A stretch of 64,000 bases of DNA from Streptomyces shenzhenensis (GCF_003688995.1 NZ_PENI01000032.1:1-64000); one strand, 5' to 3'. Positions 24,801 to 33,076 are shown, counted from the first letter of the stretch. The notes: generated by a model from the sequence alone, not told the origin. Numbers and translations are program-made.

Positions 24801-25761
24801 ACTCGCTGACCTCGCCGACGAAGCGGCTGCGCCGGTTCGTGATGGCACCAGCTGCCACAGCCCAGGCCCGTCCTGCGCTGTCGGTGAACGACGTGGTACC
24901 GAGCGCCTGCGCCTCAAAGTTCGGCGCAGCCACTACCGTGCCATCGATGCCGGAGCGCACCTCGGCGCGGAAGCAGCGCCCGGTGAACGGGTAGCGGGGC
25001 ACGGCCAGCGCGGCATCCGTCATCTGCGGGGCGATGCTCAGCGGGGCGGTGCTGTCGTAGATGGCGATCACGCCGCCCGTGTTGATGATCGCTCCGGCGA
25101 TGTCCTGCCACGGACCGGCCATGGACTCGGACCAGTAGAGGTGCGCCGTGTTCCCGCCGGCGCCGTTGTCCACGTCGAGCGTGGCACGCAGGGCAGCACG
25201 CCTGGGAAGGTTGGCAGGCAGAGTCGCGCTGAAGAACCGGCCGGTCGCGCCGTCCTGCGTGGTGTGGATGAAGAGGCGCCCGTTCTCCAGCCGCATGTGC
25301 CAGGACCGGTTGCCCGGGGTGCCCCATTTGCCGATCAGGATCTGCGCGCCGTTCGAGTACCACTCGGCCGCGCCTTCCCAACGAACGTCCAGGTCACCGG
25401 TGATCTTCAGCGGAGCAGCATCGGGCGTGGACGTCAGGTCGGGCTCGCCGGACAGGTTGTCCAGGAAGCCGTCTCCCTCGTACACGCTGACGCGCAGTCG
25501 GGTGTTCCGCCCGAGCTTTCCGTACAGGTCGCTGCGTGGGTTCCGCGGCGAGTACCGGCCGATCACTCCGTTGATCTTGGAGCGACCGTTGTTCAGCGTC
25601 AGCCTGCACTGACCGGGGTCCACCGCGGCGCCCTCGTCTGCCCGTCCGCGCGTGATGACAACCGGGTCGCGGTTGTACACGTCGGCGCTGATGTCCTCCT
25701 GAAACACGCCATCGATCTCAAGCTCTGTGACGATCTTCAACGGGGTAGCGGGGAACGGCAT
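21886..25761 (-). CDS. Large minor tail / tail-tip protein with carbohydrate-binding modules
   Basis: A 1291-residue protein. The N-terminus (KIVTELEIDGVFQEDIS, then CRLTLNNGRSKING) and central DPILTILQDAADADGGILFENR resemble siphophage tail-tip proteins. At least three lectin-like regions are visible: a concanavalin-like fold near residues 130-280, a CBM4-like region near 950-1040 (YVVSGWARASVARQVGININ, TWTWFEATFTAPS) and a LamG/DUF1080-like fold near 1100-1240 (GLVARYVDVNNHYYARLD). It probably binds the Streptomyces surface. AGGAGG precedes the ATG. Confidence 0.75.
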   Translation of the reverse strand: MPFPATPLKIVTELEIDGVFQEDISADVYNRDPVVITRGRADEGAAVDPGQCRLTLNNGRSKINGVIGRYSPRNPRSDLYGKLGRNTRLRVSVYEGDGFLDNLSGEPDLTSTPDAAPLKITGDLDVRWEGAAEWYSNGAQILIGKWGTPGNRSWHMRLENGRLFIHTTQDGATGRFFSATLPANLPRRAALRATLDVDNGAGGNTAHLYWSESMAGPWQDIAGAIINTGGVIAIYDSTAPLSIAPQMTDAALAVPRYPFTGRCFRAEVRSGIDGTVVAAPNFEAQALGTTSFTDSAGRAWAVAAGAITNRRSRFVGEVSEWPTRWEYAASDGRDGYVPLVASGVLRRMTQGKKPLDSALVRRIPTYNPTAYWPLEGTSDGTSAASPIAGVDPLSWTNVKWGADTSLVSSGPLPTLSSNSGDLSFMRAPIPTSKLRVTDRWGVQFLVKLTNPQATTYTVMRILATNTIYEWFIQVNSGGFRLWARNGDGDTLVDANVVWGFLGNVYDTWLKCEFNVVQTATNTITWHIGWVPPTGSAAQQNGTLSGRIGRPVGLASPAGGYSSNLDGTAFGHISVWPLDDNFGYENAISAWSGESAGTRMFRLAAEEQLPLVVRNGTDTQTPVGPQRTDPILTILQDAADADGGILFENREDIGLAFRSRTGFYNQPVALALDFNAKGLITPLEPIDDDQLLRNDRTIEREDGGSGRAVLESGPLSVQDPPLGVGVYDDSTTLNLATDDQTEPVANWYLRVGTYDQARYPSIAVDLRRAPWLISAAADAEVGDRLTVAAPPEWLPPGLIDQRVEGYRETLSLVQWVIEYNCTPQGVYNTASVDGRESGLTQHTPAVKVDTDGSELAQAMSDSTQVANVHVTDGPNWIQAPPPGTPNPLFLTDTSGWNASGSTLDRVPAPNPPTSSGYALSITPNGSSATAQAYTTTVTGAVPGVRYVVSGWARASVARQVGININWYNSGAYVSTSNNAKTIPANTWTWFEATFTAPSGVNGISAVAAMTGTPPASHVLLIQGVTILPVLGSAAPREFPFSVTVGGEEMRVLGILDYADTFQRATASGWGSAEYGQSWTLSGGASADYSVAVGTGSILHTNVNTNRIAVLPAPSADVDLIGTFSSNKRAAGGSQYTGLVARYVDVNNHYYARLDFTATQTLRLVIQRRQDGAQADLVALTVPGTHDAGSQFRVRFQLEGSALRAKAWPAGSPEPSDWQATATDTALSAAGSAGVRTVLDSASTVALPVSMNVHAFKVDHYQRWGVDRAINGVVKPQAAGEAVNVTYPAVVAL

Positions 25762-25772
25762 GCTGGGCCCTC

Positions 25773-27656
25773 CTAGTCGAGCGCGAAGCCACGCCCGTCC
25801 GTGCGGAACATCTTGCGAACGAGCTGCTTCATTTCCTGGTCGGTGCCGGTCACGACCACGCGCACGACCTGCTCGGATGCGTTGCTGCGCACGCCGGAGA
25901 CGCGGGTAGCGTTGAGCATGCTGTCGAGCTTGGACAGCGGCAGGACCGCCTCGTCCTCAGCGCCCTCGCCGATCATCGCCAGGGTCGGGCCCGTGGCGAC
26001 ACCGCCGTCGGCCAGGTACGGGATGTTCGGCGTGCTGATCGTCATCGACGGGATGCTGACGCCCATGAACGAGCCGCCGCCGATGGTGAAGCTGAGCCCG
26101 TTCCAGCGGCTGATGATCCAGTTGACGGCGTTGCGGAACGAGGCCTTCAGCCCGTCGAACGTGCCGCGCAGCGCGCGGCCGAGCGCCCCCGGGACGCCCC
26201 GGAAGAAGCTCATGAGGCCGTTCCACTTGTTCTTGACGTACATGACGCCAGTGCCGACCCAGTTCGGAATCGTGCTGGTGAAGAACCGGCCGATCGGTGC
26301 GAACACGTTGTTCTTGAGGGCGTTCCACCCGGCGCGGAACACAGCGACGGTGAAGTCCCACGCGACCTTGAGCTTCTGAACCACTGTGTCCCAGTTCTTC
26401 CAGAGCAGCACAGCAGCAGCGATGACCGCGATGATGGCGGCGATGATCCAGGTGCCGGGGAACGCCCAGAGCGCGGCGTTCCACGCCCACTGTGCGATCA
26501 CCGCGAGGCTGATCGCCGTGCCCAGGGCCAGCAGCGCGATAGCGAGGATCTTCACCAGCCCGGGGTTCTCCTGCATGAAGTCGGCCAGGAAGGCGAGCGC
26601 GGGCTGGAGCATCTCGCCGAGCGTGACCGCCATGGTCCGCCAGATCGCCTCCAGCGACTTCGAGGCTTGCGCCGACGCGGTCGCCCGGTCGGCGGCCCCG
26701 GCCGCCTTGTCCATGCCGGAGGCCGCGGCGGCGGTCGCCGGGTCCATCGCCCACAGTGCGTCGGCGCCCTCGCCCGCCATGTCGCCGAACAGCTCCACTC
26801 CGAGCGCGGCCTGTTGCGCTGGGTTCTTTACCCCGCGCAGCGCCTCCAGGGTTTTGCCGAGGGCGGCTTCGGCGTCGTCGCCGCCCTTGCTGATGTCCGT
26901 CAGCATCTGCCCGGAGTCCAGGCCCAGCGCCTTGAACGCGGCCTTGGCCCGGTCGGTCTCCTCCGAGGTGATGCGGGCGAACTCGTGGACGACGTCCGCG
27001 GCCTGGTCGATGTCGCGGCCGCCGGCCTGCACGTACTGCGACATCATCCCGAACGCGGTCTTGCCGTCGATGCCCATGCGCTCGAAGTGCTTGCCGTACT
27101 CCTCGATCACCTTCGGGATGTCGTCGCGCATCATCTTCGGGAGCGTCGCCGCTGCCTGGGTGAGGATGTCGAACGCCTCCTCGCCGTCCTTCGCCATCCC
27201 CAGCTTGATCATCTTTCCGGCGGCGTTTGCGGACTCGGCCACGTCCAGCTCGAACTTCTCACCGAGGAGCATGGCCTTCTTGGTGAGGTCGTCCAGCGTG
27301 GCGTCAGACATCTCGCCGAGGCCGCCCATGGCCTGGGTCACCACGCCGAGGGCGTCGCCGACCTCGGCCATGGACTCGCCCCACCCTGCCGCGTACACCC
27401 GGCCGGCCGCGTCGCCCGCGCGCGCGGCCTCCTGCTCGGTCAGTCCGAACTGGGTTTTCAGGTCGGTCTGCACGGCCTGCAGGTCCATGGCGGCGTCGAG
27501 CCCGGCCACGAACATGGCGCCCACGGCGGCGCCGGCCGCCGCGGTCTGGATGCCGCCGAGGCTCGACTCCACCCGGTCGGCCGCGCCGTCGGCGCCGGCC
27601 GTCAGATCGTCGGTGTTGATCCCGACCGCGACCAGCAGTTCCTCAAGCGTCGCCAT
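25773..27656 (-). CDS. Tail tape measure protein
   Basis: A 627-residue protein downstream of the tail chaperones. The N-terminal half is Ala-rich helical, with the phage minor tail TP901 pattern (FELDVAESANAAGKMIKLG, KVIEEYGKHFERMGIDG, AQQAALGVELFGDMAGEGADAL). Hydrophobic helices lie near residues 360-420 and a Trp-rich region near 430-520 (FTSTIPNWVGTGVMYVK). The length predicts a fairly short tail. ATG at 27,656 is seven bases after GGGAGG. Confidence 0.92.
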   Translation of the reverse strand: MATLEELLVAVGINTDDLTAGADGAADRVESSLGGIQTAAAGAAVGAMFVAGLDAAMDLQAVQTDLKTQFGLTEQEAARAGDAAGRVYAAGWGESMAEVGDALGVVTQAMGGLGEMSDATLDDLTKKAMLLGEKFELDVAESANAAGKMIKLGMAKDGEEAFDILTQAAATLPKMMRDDIPKVIEEYGKHFERMGIDGKTAFGMMSQYVQAGGRDIDQAADVVHEFARITSEETDRAKAAFKALGLDSGQMLTDISKGGDDAEAALGKTLEALRGVKNPAQQAALGVELFGDMAGEGADALWAMDPATAAAASGMDKAAGAADRATASAQASKSLEAIWRTMAVTLGEMLQPALAFLADFMQENPGLVKILAIALLALGTAISLAVIAQWAWNAALWAFPGTWIIAAIIAVIAAAVLLWKNWDTVVQKLKVAWDFTVAVFRAGWNALKNNVFAPIGRFFTSTIPNWVGTGVMYVKNKWNGLMSFFRGVPGALGRALRGTFDGLKASFRNAVNWIISRWNGLSFTIGGGSFMGVSIPSMTISTPNIPYLADGGVATGPTLAMIGEGAEDEAVLPLSKLDSMLNATRVSGVRSNASEQVVRVVVTGTDQEMKQLVRKMFRTDGRGFALD

Positions 27657-28370
27657 CGTCGGCACCTCCCTTGGTCGTGTGGTCGGTGCCGCCGATCTGG
27701 CTGTTGTACGCCTTGACGGCCGAGAGCATGTCCCGCCAGTCCTGCTTGGCGCCTCGGTCCCACTCAGGCATGAAGTCCTTCGGGACCGCCGCCTTGGTGC
27801 CCTTGCCGCGCGCTGTGTTGGCCACCGTCGCCGTCAGCATGGCGAACAGCGCGTCGAGCCGCCGGGGCCCGAGCGGCCCCGTCACCGCCTCGTATGCCAT
27901 CCACTCGGTGATCTCCGCTGAGCTGACGCGCGCGAGCAGATCCGGGACCGTGCAGCGCAGTTCGAGGGCTAGCCGGTGGTAGAAGCGTCGCTCGGGGTCG
28001 GCTCGGATTTTCCCTCGGCGTCCTCCATGTCCTCCTTGCGGAGGCCGGACAGCCGCTGTGCGATCTTCCCGAGGCGTTCGAGGACGGCGCCGTTCTTCGC
28101 GCCGAGCGCCTTCACTTCCTTGTCGGTGAACAGCCGCTCGTAGTCCTCACCGACGAGGCACTTGGCGACCAGCTTCGCGAGCTGGTCCGCCATGTTCATG
28201 CGCTGCGGCTTCCCGTCGTGGCCAAGGACCACAAGGCTCGACTGGTAGGCATTGCGCTCGGTGCCGGACATGCCGAGCAGGCGGACCGTGCCGCCCCACT
28301 CGGGCACGGGCACGTCCTCCCACTTGCGGTCGTCGGCCGCGGTGATCTGGTCTTTCGACAGCAGTGCCAT
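27643..28370 (-). CDS. Tail assembly chaperone GT, made by -1 frameshift
   Basis: The second chaperone frame has no good start of its own: it is open upstream of the ATG at 27,900 and encodes RRFYHRLALELRCTVPDLLA then EITEWMAYEAVTGPLG, a conserved phage tail-chaperone block. Reading the first chaperone to the slippery GGGAAAA at 28,008-28,014 and shifting -1 joins EGK to IRADPERRFYH. The fused product is the equivalent of lambda gpGT. It ends inside the tape measure start region. Confidence 0.8.
27969..28370 (-). CDS. Tail assembly chaperone G
   Basis: A 133-residue protein beginning MALLSKDQITAADDRKWEDV and ending in an acidic tail (DMEDAEGKSEPTPSD). It lies between the tail tube and tape measure genes, the fixed position of siphophage chaperones that coat the tape measure during assembly. 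About 12 codons before its stop it carries the GGGAAAA slip site giving the longer GT form. Confidence 0.85.
   Translation of the reverse strand: MALLSKDQITAADDRKWEDVPVPEWGGTVRLLGMSGTERNAYQSSLVVLGHDGKPQRMNMADQLAKLVAKCLVGEDYERLFTDKEVKALGAKNGAVLERLGKIAQRLSGLRKEDMEDAEGKSEPTPSDASTTG
28008..28014 (-). promoter_or_regulatory. Programmed -1 frameshift slippery heptamer GGGAAAA
   Basis: On the minus strand the zero-frame codons are GAG GGA AAA TCC. The XXXYYYZ word GGGAAAA allows both tRNAs to slip back, entering the long downstream frame. Confidence 0.75.
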
Positions 28371-28375
28371 GCGGA

Positions 28376-28798
28376 TCAGGCTCCCGGGGTGATGGTCGGC
28401 TTGCCGGAGACCTTCCACGTCAGGGACGCGGTGGCCTTGTCGTCGTAGGGCGCCTCCGGCTCGAAGCCGGTGAGGATCGCCGGGAACGCCCACGTGGTGG
28501 CGTCCTCGTCCGGGAACACGATCTGGTAGTTCCGCGGCGCATCGTCCTCGAAGTCGGCGACCAGCAAGTCGTGCTTGGAGGGCTGGTAGTTGACGTCCGC
28601 GGACACCTCGCCCGGGTCCTTGAGCCCGCCCAGGAACTCCATCCACGCGTTGACGCTGTCGTGCGACGTGACGTCGAGGGTCTCCCGCGAGATGCCCGGA
28701 GGGTTCAGCGACGTCACGTCGGCGATCTTCGTGAACACCTCGGGCGACTGGCCGTCACCCCGCTTGAGCTGGACGCCGAAGCCGTCCATACCGGCCAT
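28376..28798 (-). CDS. Major tail (tube) protein
   Basis: A 140-residue protein from ATG 28,798 (AGGAGA six bases upstream). It has the tail-tube pattern FGVQLKRGDG, VTSLNPPGISRETLDVTSHDS, EFLGGLKDPGEVSADVNY and NYQIVFPDE. It assembles as hexamer rings around the tape measure. The frame extends to 28,888, but that stretch is not conserved-looking. Confidence 0.88.
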   Translation of the reverse strand: MAGMDGFGVQLKRGDGQSPEVFTKIADVTSLNPPGISRETLDVTSHDSVNAWMEFLGGLKDPGEVSADVNYQPSKHDLLVADFEDDAPRNYQIVFPDEDATTWAFPAILTGFEPEAPYDDKATASLTWKVSGKPTITPGA

Positions 28799-28868
28799 GG
28801 GCTTCTCCTGTTCTTGTGCGTGAGAAAGCCCCGAGGCCGGCGGCATCGGGGCAAGGGGAAGAGAGGGG

Positions 28869-29282
28869 TCAGTGCTGCTCGGTGACAACCCGGTAGCGCA
28901 GCACCAAGTGCCGGATGTCTCCCGGCGGCTCCGGATCGGTGAGCGTCTGGGAGAACTCGAACCGGGTCACGATGTGGTCCAGGCCCTCGATCGTGAGCGG
29001 CTGATGGTCCAGCAGGGCCGTGACCCGGGCGCCGATCCGCAGGGCCTGCGCGTAGCCCTGGTACCGGGACCAGACGTGCAGGGTGACGACCGTCTCCCGG
29101 CCGAAGCCGCCATGCCGGTTGTCCGGCACCTCCGTCGCCTCACCAATCACGACGAAGGGATAGGCGACGTCCTCGGGGACGTAGTCGTAGACGCCGCTGA
29201 TCATCCCCATGAGAGCGGTGTCGCCCTTCAGGCGGGCGTAGATCGCGGACTGCACCGGGAGCATCGGGGCGGGAGCGGTCAT
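28869..29282 (-). CDS. DUF3168-type tail terminator / completion protein
   Basis: A 137-residue protein with VQSAIYARLKGDTALMGMI, YPFVVIGEATEVPDN, VTLHVWSRYQGYAQALRI and the closing LVLRYRVV. This DUF3168 pattern caps the growing tail tube. Its ATG overlaps the stop of the preceding gp10-like gene. Confidence 0.85.
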   Translation of the reverse strand: MTAPAPMLPVQSAIYARLKGDTALMGMISGVYDYVPEDVAYPFVVIGEATEVPDNRHGGFGRETVVTLHVWSRYQGYAQALRIGARVTALLDHQPLTIEGLDHIVTRFEFSQTLTDPEPPGDIRHLVLRYRVVTEQH

Positions 29283-29701
29283 GGCAGCTCCCTGCGGATC
29301 TCGCGCTTGATCCGGTCCGGCAGGTGCCGCTTCTCCTCCTCCAGGGCGGGGCCCAGGGAGGGGTTGGCGGGCATCTTGCGGGTGCCGAACTCCTGCCAGA
29401 TGGCGTACCGGTCGTCCCGGTCCCACCAGCCGATCTCGGCGCGGACCCGGTTGTTCTCGTAGCGGGCCTTCACGCCGTTCTGGAGATTGTGAGTGTCGAC
29501 CTTCACGCGGCCCTTGGTGCCGTCGATGACGGCGCCGGCGGACTCCTTCAGCGCCCGGAAACAGGCGGCCTTCAGTTCGGTCGGCAGCTCTCGGAGACGC
29601 TGCCTCAGCTCGGGCAGGCCCTCGATGGTGACGGTGATGCCGCTCTGGCGCGCGCCCCCGCGCGGGTGCCTGCGCCCGCCGCTGCGTCGTCGTCGTGCCA
29701 C
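29279..29701 (-). CDS. HK97 gp10-like head-tail joining protein
   Basis: A 140-residue protein with a basic N-terminus (ARRRRSGGRRH), then ITVTIEGLPELRQRLRELP, an AGAVIDGTKGRVKVDTHNLQ segment and YAIWQEFGTRKMPANPSLGPAL. The last motif is diagnostic for HK97-gp10-type proteins. GTG start with GAGGGGG upstream. Confidence 0.85.
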   Translation of the reverse strand: MARRRRSGGRRHPRGGARQSGITVTIEGLPELRQRLRELPTELKAACFRALKESAGAVIDGTKGRVKVDTHNLQNGVKARYENNRVRAEIGWWDRDDRYAIWQEFGTRKMPANPSLGPALEEEKRHLPDRIKREIRRELP

Positions 29702-29710
29702 AGGACCCCC

Positions 29711-29863
29711 TCAGCGTCGCTTGGCCAGCAGCTTGCGGATGGCGGCCAGTTCGGCGGCCGTCGCCAGCTGCGCCCACACCAGCCGGACGTCGGCCGGCAG
29801 CTTCGGATCCTCGGCGCGCTGCTTGCACTCGTGCGCCTCGGCCGCGGTGTACGGCTTGTCCAC
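29711..29863 (-). CDS. 50-residue phage connector-region protein
   Basis: Mostly helical: DKPYTAAEAHECKQRAEDP, then VRLVWAQLATAAELAAIRKL. GTG start eight bases after GGAGG, placed between the head-tail adaptor and gp10-like genes. Not recognised; probably phage-specific. Confidence 0.55.
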   Translation of the reverse strand: MDKPYTAAEAHECKQRAEDPKLPADVRLVWAQLATAAELAAIRKLLAKRR

Positions 29864-29865
29864 GG

Positions 29866-30216
29866 TCAGCCTCCGGGCTGGGACTGGGTGAGCTCCACCA
29901 GCGCCTTCGAGTAGACGGGGGTGGAGGGCTGCACGACGGACAGCACACGGAACTTCTGAGCGTTGCCCAGGGCGTCCGTGCCGCGCAGCTCGTCGCCGCG
30001 GAGGACGTTCGCCCGCGGCAGCAGGTAGATGTTGTGGGAGTGCCGGGACCCGGACTGCTGGGCGACCAGCCGCTCCGTCGGGGACGGCTGATCGACCTTC
30101 CCGCGCACGGTGGCCGCCTGCGCAAGGGTGGTCTCCTGGCCGCCCGCGCCATCGTCGATGGTCGTCTCCCGCCACACCGTGAGCGTCCGGTTCAGGTGCC
30201 GGCCGACGCCCTTCAT
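29866..30216 (-). CDS. Head-tail adaptor / head closure protein
   Basis: A 116-residue protein with LNRTLTVWRETTIDDGAGG, ATVRGKVDQPSPTERLVAQQ, HNIYLLPRANVLRGDEL and KFRVLSVVQPST, the pattern of SPP1 gp16 / HK97-type head closure proteins. ATG overlaps the stop of the preceding connector gene. Confidence 0.8.
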   Translation of the reverse strand: MKGVGRHLNRTLTVWRETTIDDGAGGQETTLAQAATVRGKVDQPSPTERLVAQQSGSRHSHNIYLLPRANVLRGDELRGTDALGNAQKFRVLSVVQPSTPVYSKALVELTQSQPGG

Positions 30217-30806
30217 CGGGACCTCAGCGCGACAACGCTGCCACCGAACCGGGCCAGAAGACGCTCTCGCCAGAACGGCGTCAGCTCCATCTCGGTGATC
30301 CGGCCGTCGGACCCGTAGGTGACGGACCAGTCGCCGAGGCGCTCGGAGGTGACTTCCCTGTCGGCGGCCAGGCCCTCGCCGCCGTCCTCGGACCGGTAGG
30401 CCACCAGCGCGGCCGCCGTCATTCGGCACACCAGATCGACGATGTCCACGGGGACGTCGACCAGGCCGTGAGTCTGGGTGACTTCCACCTCGGACGGTTC
30501 CCAGCCGGACCAGCCGGCCGCCCGCCACAGCCGTTCCGAGCGAAGCCGCCAGTCGGTGACCGGGCGGCCGTCGATGGCGACCGAGGCCACGGAGGCGATC
30601 GGCGGGCCGGGCAGCGTCAGCCACTGACCGGTCGGGCCCTCCAGAGAGAGCGTGGAGGTGGTACGGGAGATCGGCGTACCGGCTGCCTCCCGCACCGCCG
30701 CCGAGGCAACGTCCAGGTAGACGCCCACGATGCCCGTCTCGGAGGCGTCCACCGTGAGGCCGCGGGCAGTGAGGTCGGCCAGCGTTGCGAGCGGTGCCAG
30801 TGCCAC
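30213..30806 (-). CDS. Head-tail connector (gp6/Ad1-like)
   Basis: A 197-residue protein: LATLADLTARGLTVD, YLDVASAAVREAAGTPISRT, LTLPGPPIASVASVAIDG, and a late DIVDLVCRMTAAALVAYRSED. The pattern fits adaptor proteins that bind the portal ring. GTG start with GGGGG upstream. Confidence 0.75.
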   Translation of the reverse strand: MALAPLATLADLTARGLTVDASETGIVGVYLDVASAAVREAAGTPISRTTSTLSLEGPTGQWLTLPGPPIASVASVAIDGRPVTDWRLRSERLWRAAGWSGWEPSEVEVTQTHGLVDVPVDIVDLVCRMTAAALVAYRSEDGGEGLAADREVTSERLGDWSVTYGSDGRITEMELTPFWRERLLARFGGSVVALRSR

Positions 30807-30822
30807 GGCGGCCCCCTGTCAG

Positions 30823-31191
30823 TCAGCTGACCATGTCGATCAGGTCGGCCTTGGTGTAGTTCGCCGCGTCCTCACGGGACATGTGCTGCGTGCGGGCGAC
30901 GTAGGCGACCCAGTCGGACTTCGGATCGTTGACCGCGGGCCGGTCCGGGTCCGGCGCCTTCGCCGGCGGCGCGGCGGGCGCGGTCGTCTCCGCAGGCGCC
31001 TGGCCGGCGTTGCCCTGCGGCCCGGCCGGCGGGGTCGTCTCGGCCGGGGGCCGGTCGGCGTCCTCGATGCGCGACCACTCGCCGGTGCGCAGCATCGTCT
31101 CGATGTAGTCCGCCTCGAAGGCGGGGCCCACGGTGACCACGAAGGGCGCACCGTTGGGTCCCCGCAGGCGGATCTTGTCGCCGGTCTTCAT
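30823..31191 (-). CDS. Phage protein with Pro/Ala linker and C-terminal Rho/LEM-like helix
   Basis: A 122-residue protein. The N-terminal beta segment (KIRLRGPNGAPFVVTVGP, ADYIETMLRTGEWSRIED) resembles head-tail region proteins of actinophages. A long Ala/Pro/Thr linker follows, then SREDAANYTKADLIDMVS, a short helix-extended-helix like those in Rho-N or LEM domains. Function not known. GAGGAGG upstream. Confidence 0.6.
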   Translation of the reverse strand: MKTGDKIRLRGPNGAPFVVTVGPAFEADYIETMLRTGEWSRIEDADRPPAETTPPAGPQGNAGQAPAETTAPAAPPAKAPDPDRPAVNDPKSDWVAYVARTQHMSREDAANYTKADLIDMVS

Positions 31192-31394
31192 CAGATGCCT
31201 CCTCGAATGACGAGGTCCTGGAGCGCGGCGATGGCGTCGTCCTTGACCGGGTACGGGCCGAGGTCGAGGGTTATGTCCCCCTCGGCCGTGTGGGCCTTAA
31301 CGACCCACAGGTTTCCCGAGATGAGGGCGACGCTGAGTCGCGCAACCAACTGCATGTTCACCAGATGGCCGTCTCCGACGGCGGAAACCCACAT
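31191..31394 (-). CDS. 67-residue phage protein after the capsid gene
   Basis: MWVSAVGDGHLVNMQLVAR, then LWVVKAHTAEGDITLDLGPY and DDAIAALQDLVIRGG: a compact alpha/beta protein with no recognised family. Its ATG overlaps the capsid TGA (TGATG), so it is translated with the capsid. Confidence 0.6.
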   Translation of the reverse strand: MWVSAVGDGHLVNMQLVARLSVALISGNLWVVKAHTAEGDITLDLGPYPVKDDAIAALQDLVIRGGI

Positions 31395-32257
31395 CAGGGG
31401 TTGATGACCACGTCGGCGGCCGCAAGGCCGGTCGGGCGGACGACCTTGGACCCGTACAGGTGCAGGCCCTTCACGATGTCCGCGAAGCCCTTCTCCTTGC
31501 GGGTCGCCTCGGTCTTGTTGATCTGCTCGGCGTAGGTGACCGCGCCGCTGTACCCGGCGATGATCAGCTTGCCCGCGCCCGCGCCGGGGCCGTCGGGGGC
31601 GTTGTTGGTCTTGCGGATGGAGAAGCCGGCCGCCTCGCCGACGATGCCGTTGACGCGGGTCATGGCCGCCTGGGCGTCGCCGGTGGCGACGAACCGGTCG
31701 TCCTTCTTCAGCATCCCGTAGAAGGCGGGCGTGACCGCGACCCAGCGGCTCTCCTCGGGCACGTCGCTGTCGTCCAGGAGGACGCCGAGGTCGACGAGCA
31801 GGTCGTAGGCGGCGGCCGGGGTGGTGAGCGTGGCGTCTGCCTCCGCGATCAGGTTGCCCGCGTCGACACCGGCCGCCATGAGGCCGGCCACGTACTGGTC
31901 GGCGACGTCGCGCAGCTTGTACGCGGCCTTGCGGGCCTGCTCGGACAGGATCTTTCCGCCGGACTTGGCCTGCCGCTTCTCGACGTCGTCGACCTCGAAC
32001 GCGAAGTACTTCGACTGGTTGATGAGCAGCGTCTGGTCGCTGTCGTCGACGTCCTCGATCGTGATGTCGGTGTGCTTGGTGTAGGTGCCGACGGTCGGCT
32101 CGGCCAGCGACACGATGTGCACGGTGTCGCCGAAGGAGCTGATGTCGCCCTCGTAGTCGCGGTTCACGACGCCAGGGGCGGCGTAGACGTGGGACTTTTC
32201 GAGCGCGACGAGCAGCTCGGCGGCCCACACTTCGGGGATGAAGGCGCTGATGGCCAT
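31394..32257 (-). CDS. Major capsid protein
   Basis: A 287-residue protein right after the scaffold gene. FIPEVWAAELLVALEKSHVY, VVNRDYEGDISSFGDTVHI, DDSDQTLLINQSKYFAFEVD and VAVTPAFYGMLKKDDRF match P22-coat-like/HK97-fold capsids common in actinophages. GAGGAGA precedes the ATG. Confidence 0.9.
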   Translation of the reverse strand: MAISAFIPEVWAAELLVALEKSHVYAAPGVVNRDYEGDISSFGDTVHIVSLAEPTVGTYTKHTDITIEDVDDSDQTLLINQSKYFAFEVDDVEKRQAKSGGKILSEQARKAAYKLRDVADQYVAGLMAAGVDAGNLIAEADATLTTPAAAYDLLVDLGVLLDDSDVPEESRWVAVTPAFYGMLKKDDRFVATGDAQAAMTRVNGIVGEAAGFSIRKTNNAPDGPGAGAGKLIIAGYSGAVTYAEQINKTEATRKEKGFADIVKGLHLYGSKVVRPTGLAAADVVINP

Positions 32258-32278
32258 GGTGTTCTCCTCGCTCGCCGG

Positions 32279-33028
32279 TTATCCGGCGTCTCCGAGCAGG
32301 TTGCTCAGGCGGCCGTCGGCCTTGGCCTTCACGATCTGCTCTGGGGTCATCGTCTTGAGGTCAGCCCTGGACAGCTGCTTGGGCCGGGGCGCCTTGCGCG
32401 CGGCCCCGCCGTCGCCGGTGCCCTGGAACCGCTTGGCCGTTGCGGCAGCGAGGTAGGGCTTTGACTTGATCAGGTCGTCGATCGCCTCGGCGACCTCGTC
32501 GGAGTCGACGTTGCCGTCGTCGTCGACCTCGAACTGGCCGAGGTCGAGGAACTTGTAGGCGTCGGCGGGATCGGCCAGCTTCCCGGCGGCCGCGGCCTTC
32601 ACCTCGGCCCGCACGATGCGGGTGTTCGCCTTCGCCAGCGCCTGGGCTTCTGCCTGGCGGCGGACCTTGTCGCTGTCGTCGGCGTCGCCCTGCTGGGCCA
32701 GGCGCTGCTCGAGCTCGCGGCGCTTGTCCCGCTCGGCGCGCCACTTGCCCTTCATGGAGTCCAGGGCGCGCTTGCCCTTGTCGCCGAGGTCGTCGGCGCC
32801 GTCCGGTTCGGAGTCGTCCTGGTCGTCGTCCCCGGCGCTGTCGTCTGCGCTGCCGGTGTCGTCGTCCTGGCCGTCTCCGCTGCCGTCGTCGGCGCCGTCA
32901 CCGTCCTGGTCGTCGTCGCCGTCGTCGCCGTCGGCGTAGAAGACCGGCGACCACGGGCCGGTTCCGTAGGGGTGGGCCCAGCCGGGTGCGTGCGCGCGGG
33001 CGCGGCGGGGCAGGGTGCGGCGGTTCAT
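32279..33028 (-). CDS. Capsid scaffolding protein
   Basis: A 249-residue protein. A basic N-terminus is followed by an extremely Asp-rich segment (residues about 33-85). A charged coiled coil (KGKWRAERDKRRELEQRLAQ) and a C-terminal helical end (LKTMTPEQIVKAKADG) complete the usual scaffold plan, immediately before the capsid gene. It would be removed during capsid maturation. Confidence 0.85.
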   Translation of the reverse strand: MNRRTLPRRARAHAPGWAHPYGTGPWSPVFYADGDDGDDDQDGDGADDGSGDGQDDDTGSADDSAGDDDQDDSEPDGADDLGDKGKRALDSMKGKWRAERDKRRELEQRLAQQGDADDSDKVRRQAEAQALAKANTRIVRAEVKAAAAGKLADPADAYKFLDLGQFEVDDDGNVDSDEVAEAIDDLIKSKPYLAAATAKRFQGTGDGGAARKAPRPKQLSRADLKTMTPEQIVKAKADGRLSNLLGDAG

Positions 33029-33076
33029 GTGCTCTCCCGTTGCGGGTCGGTGCCCGGGCGTTGCGCCCCAGGCGGA

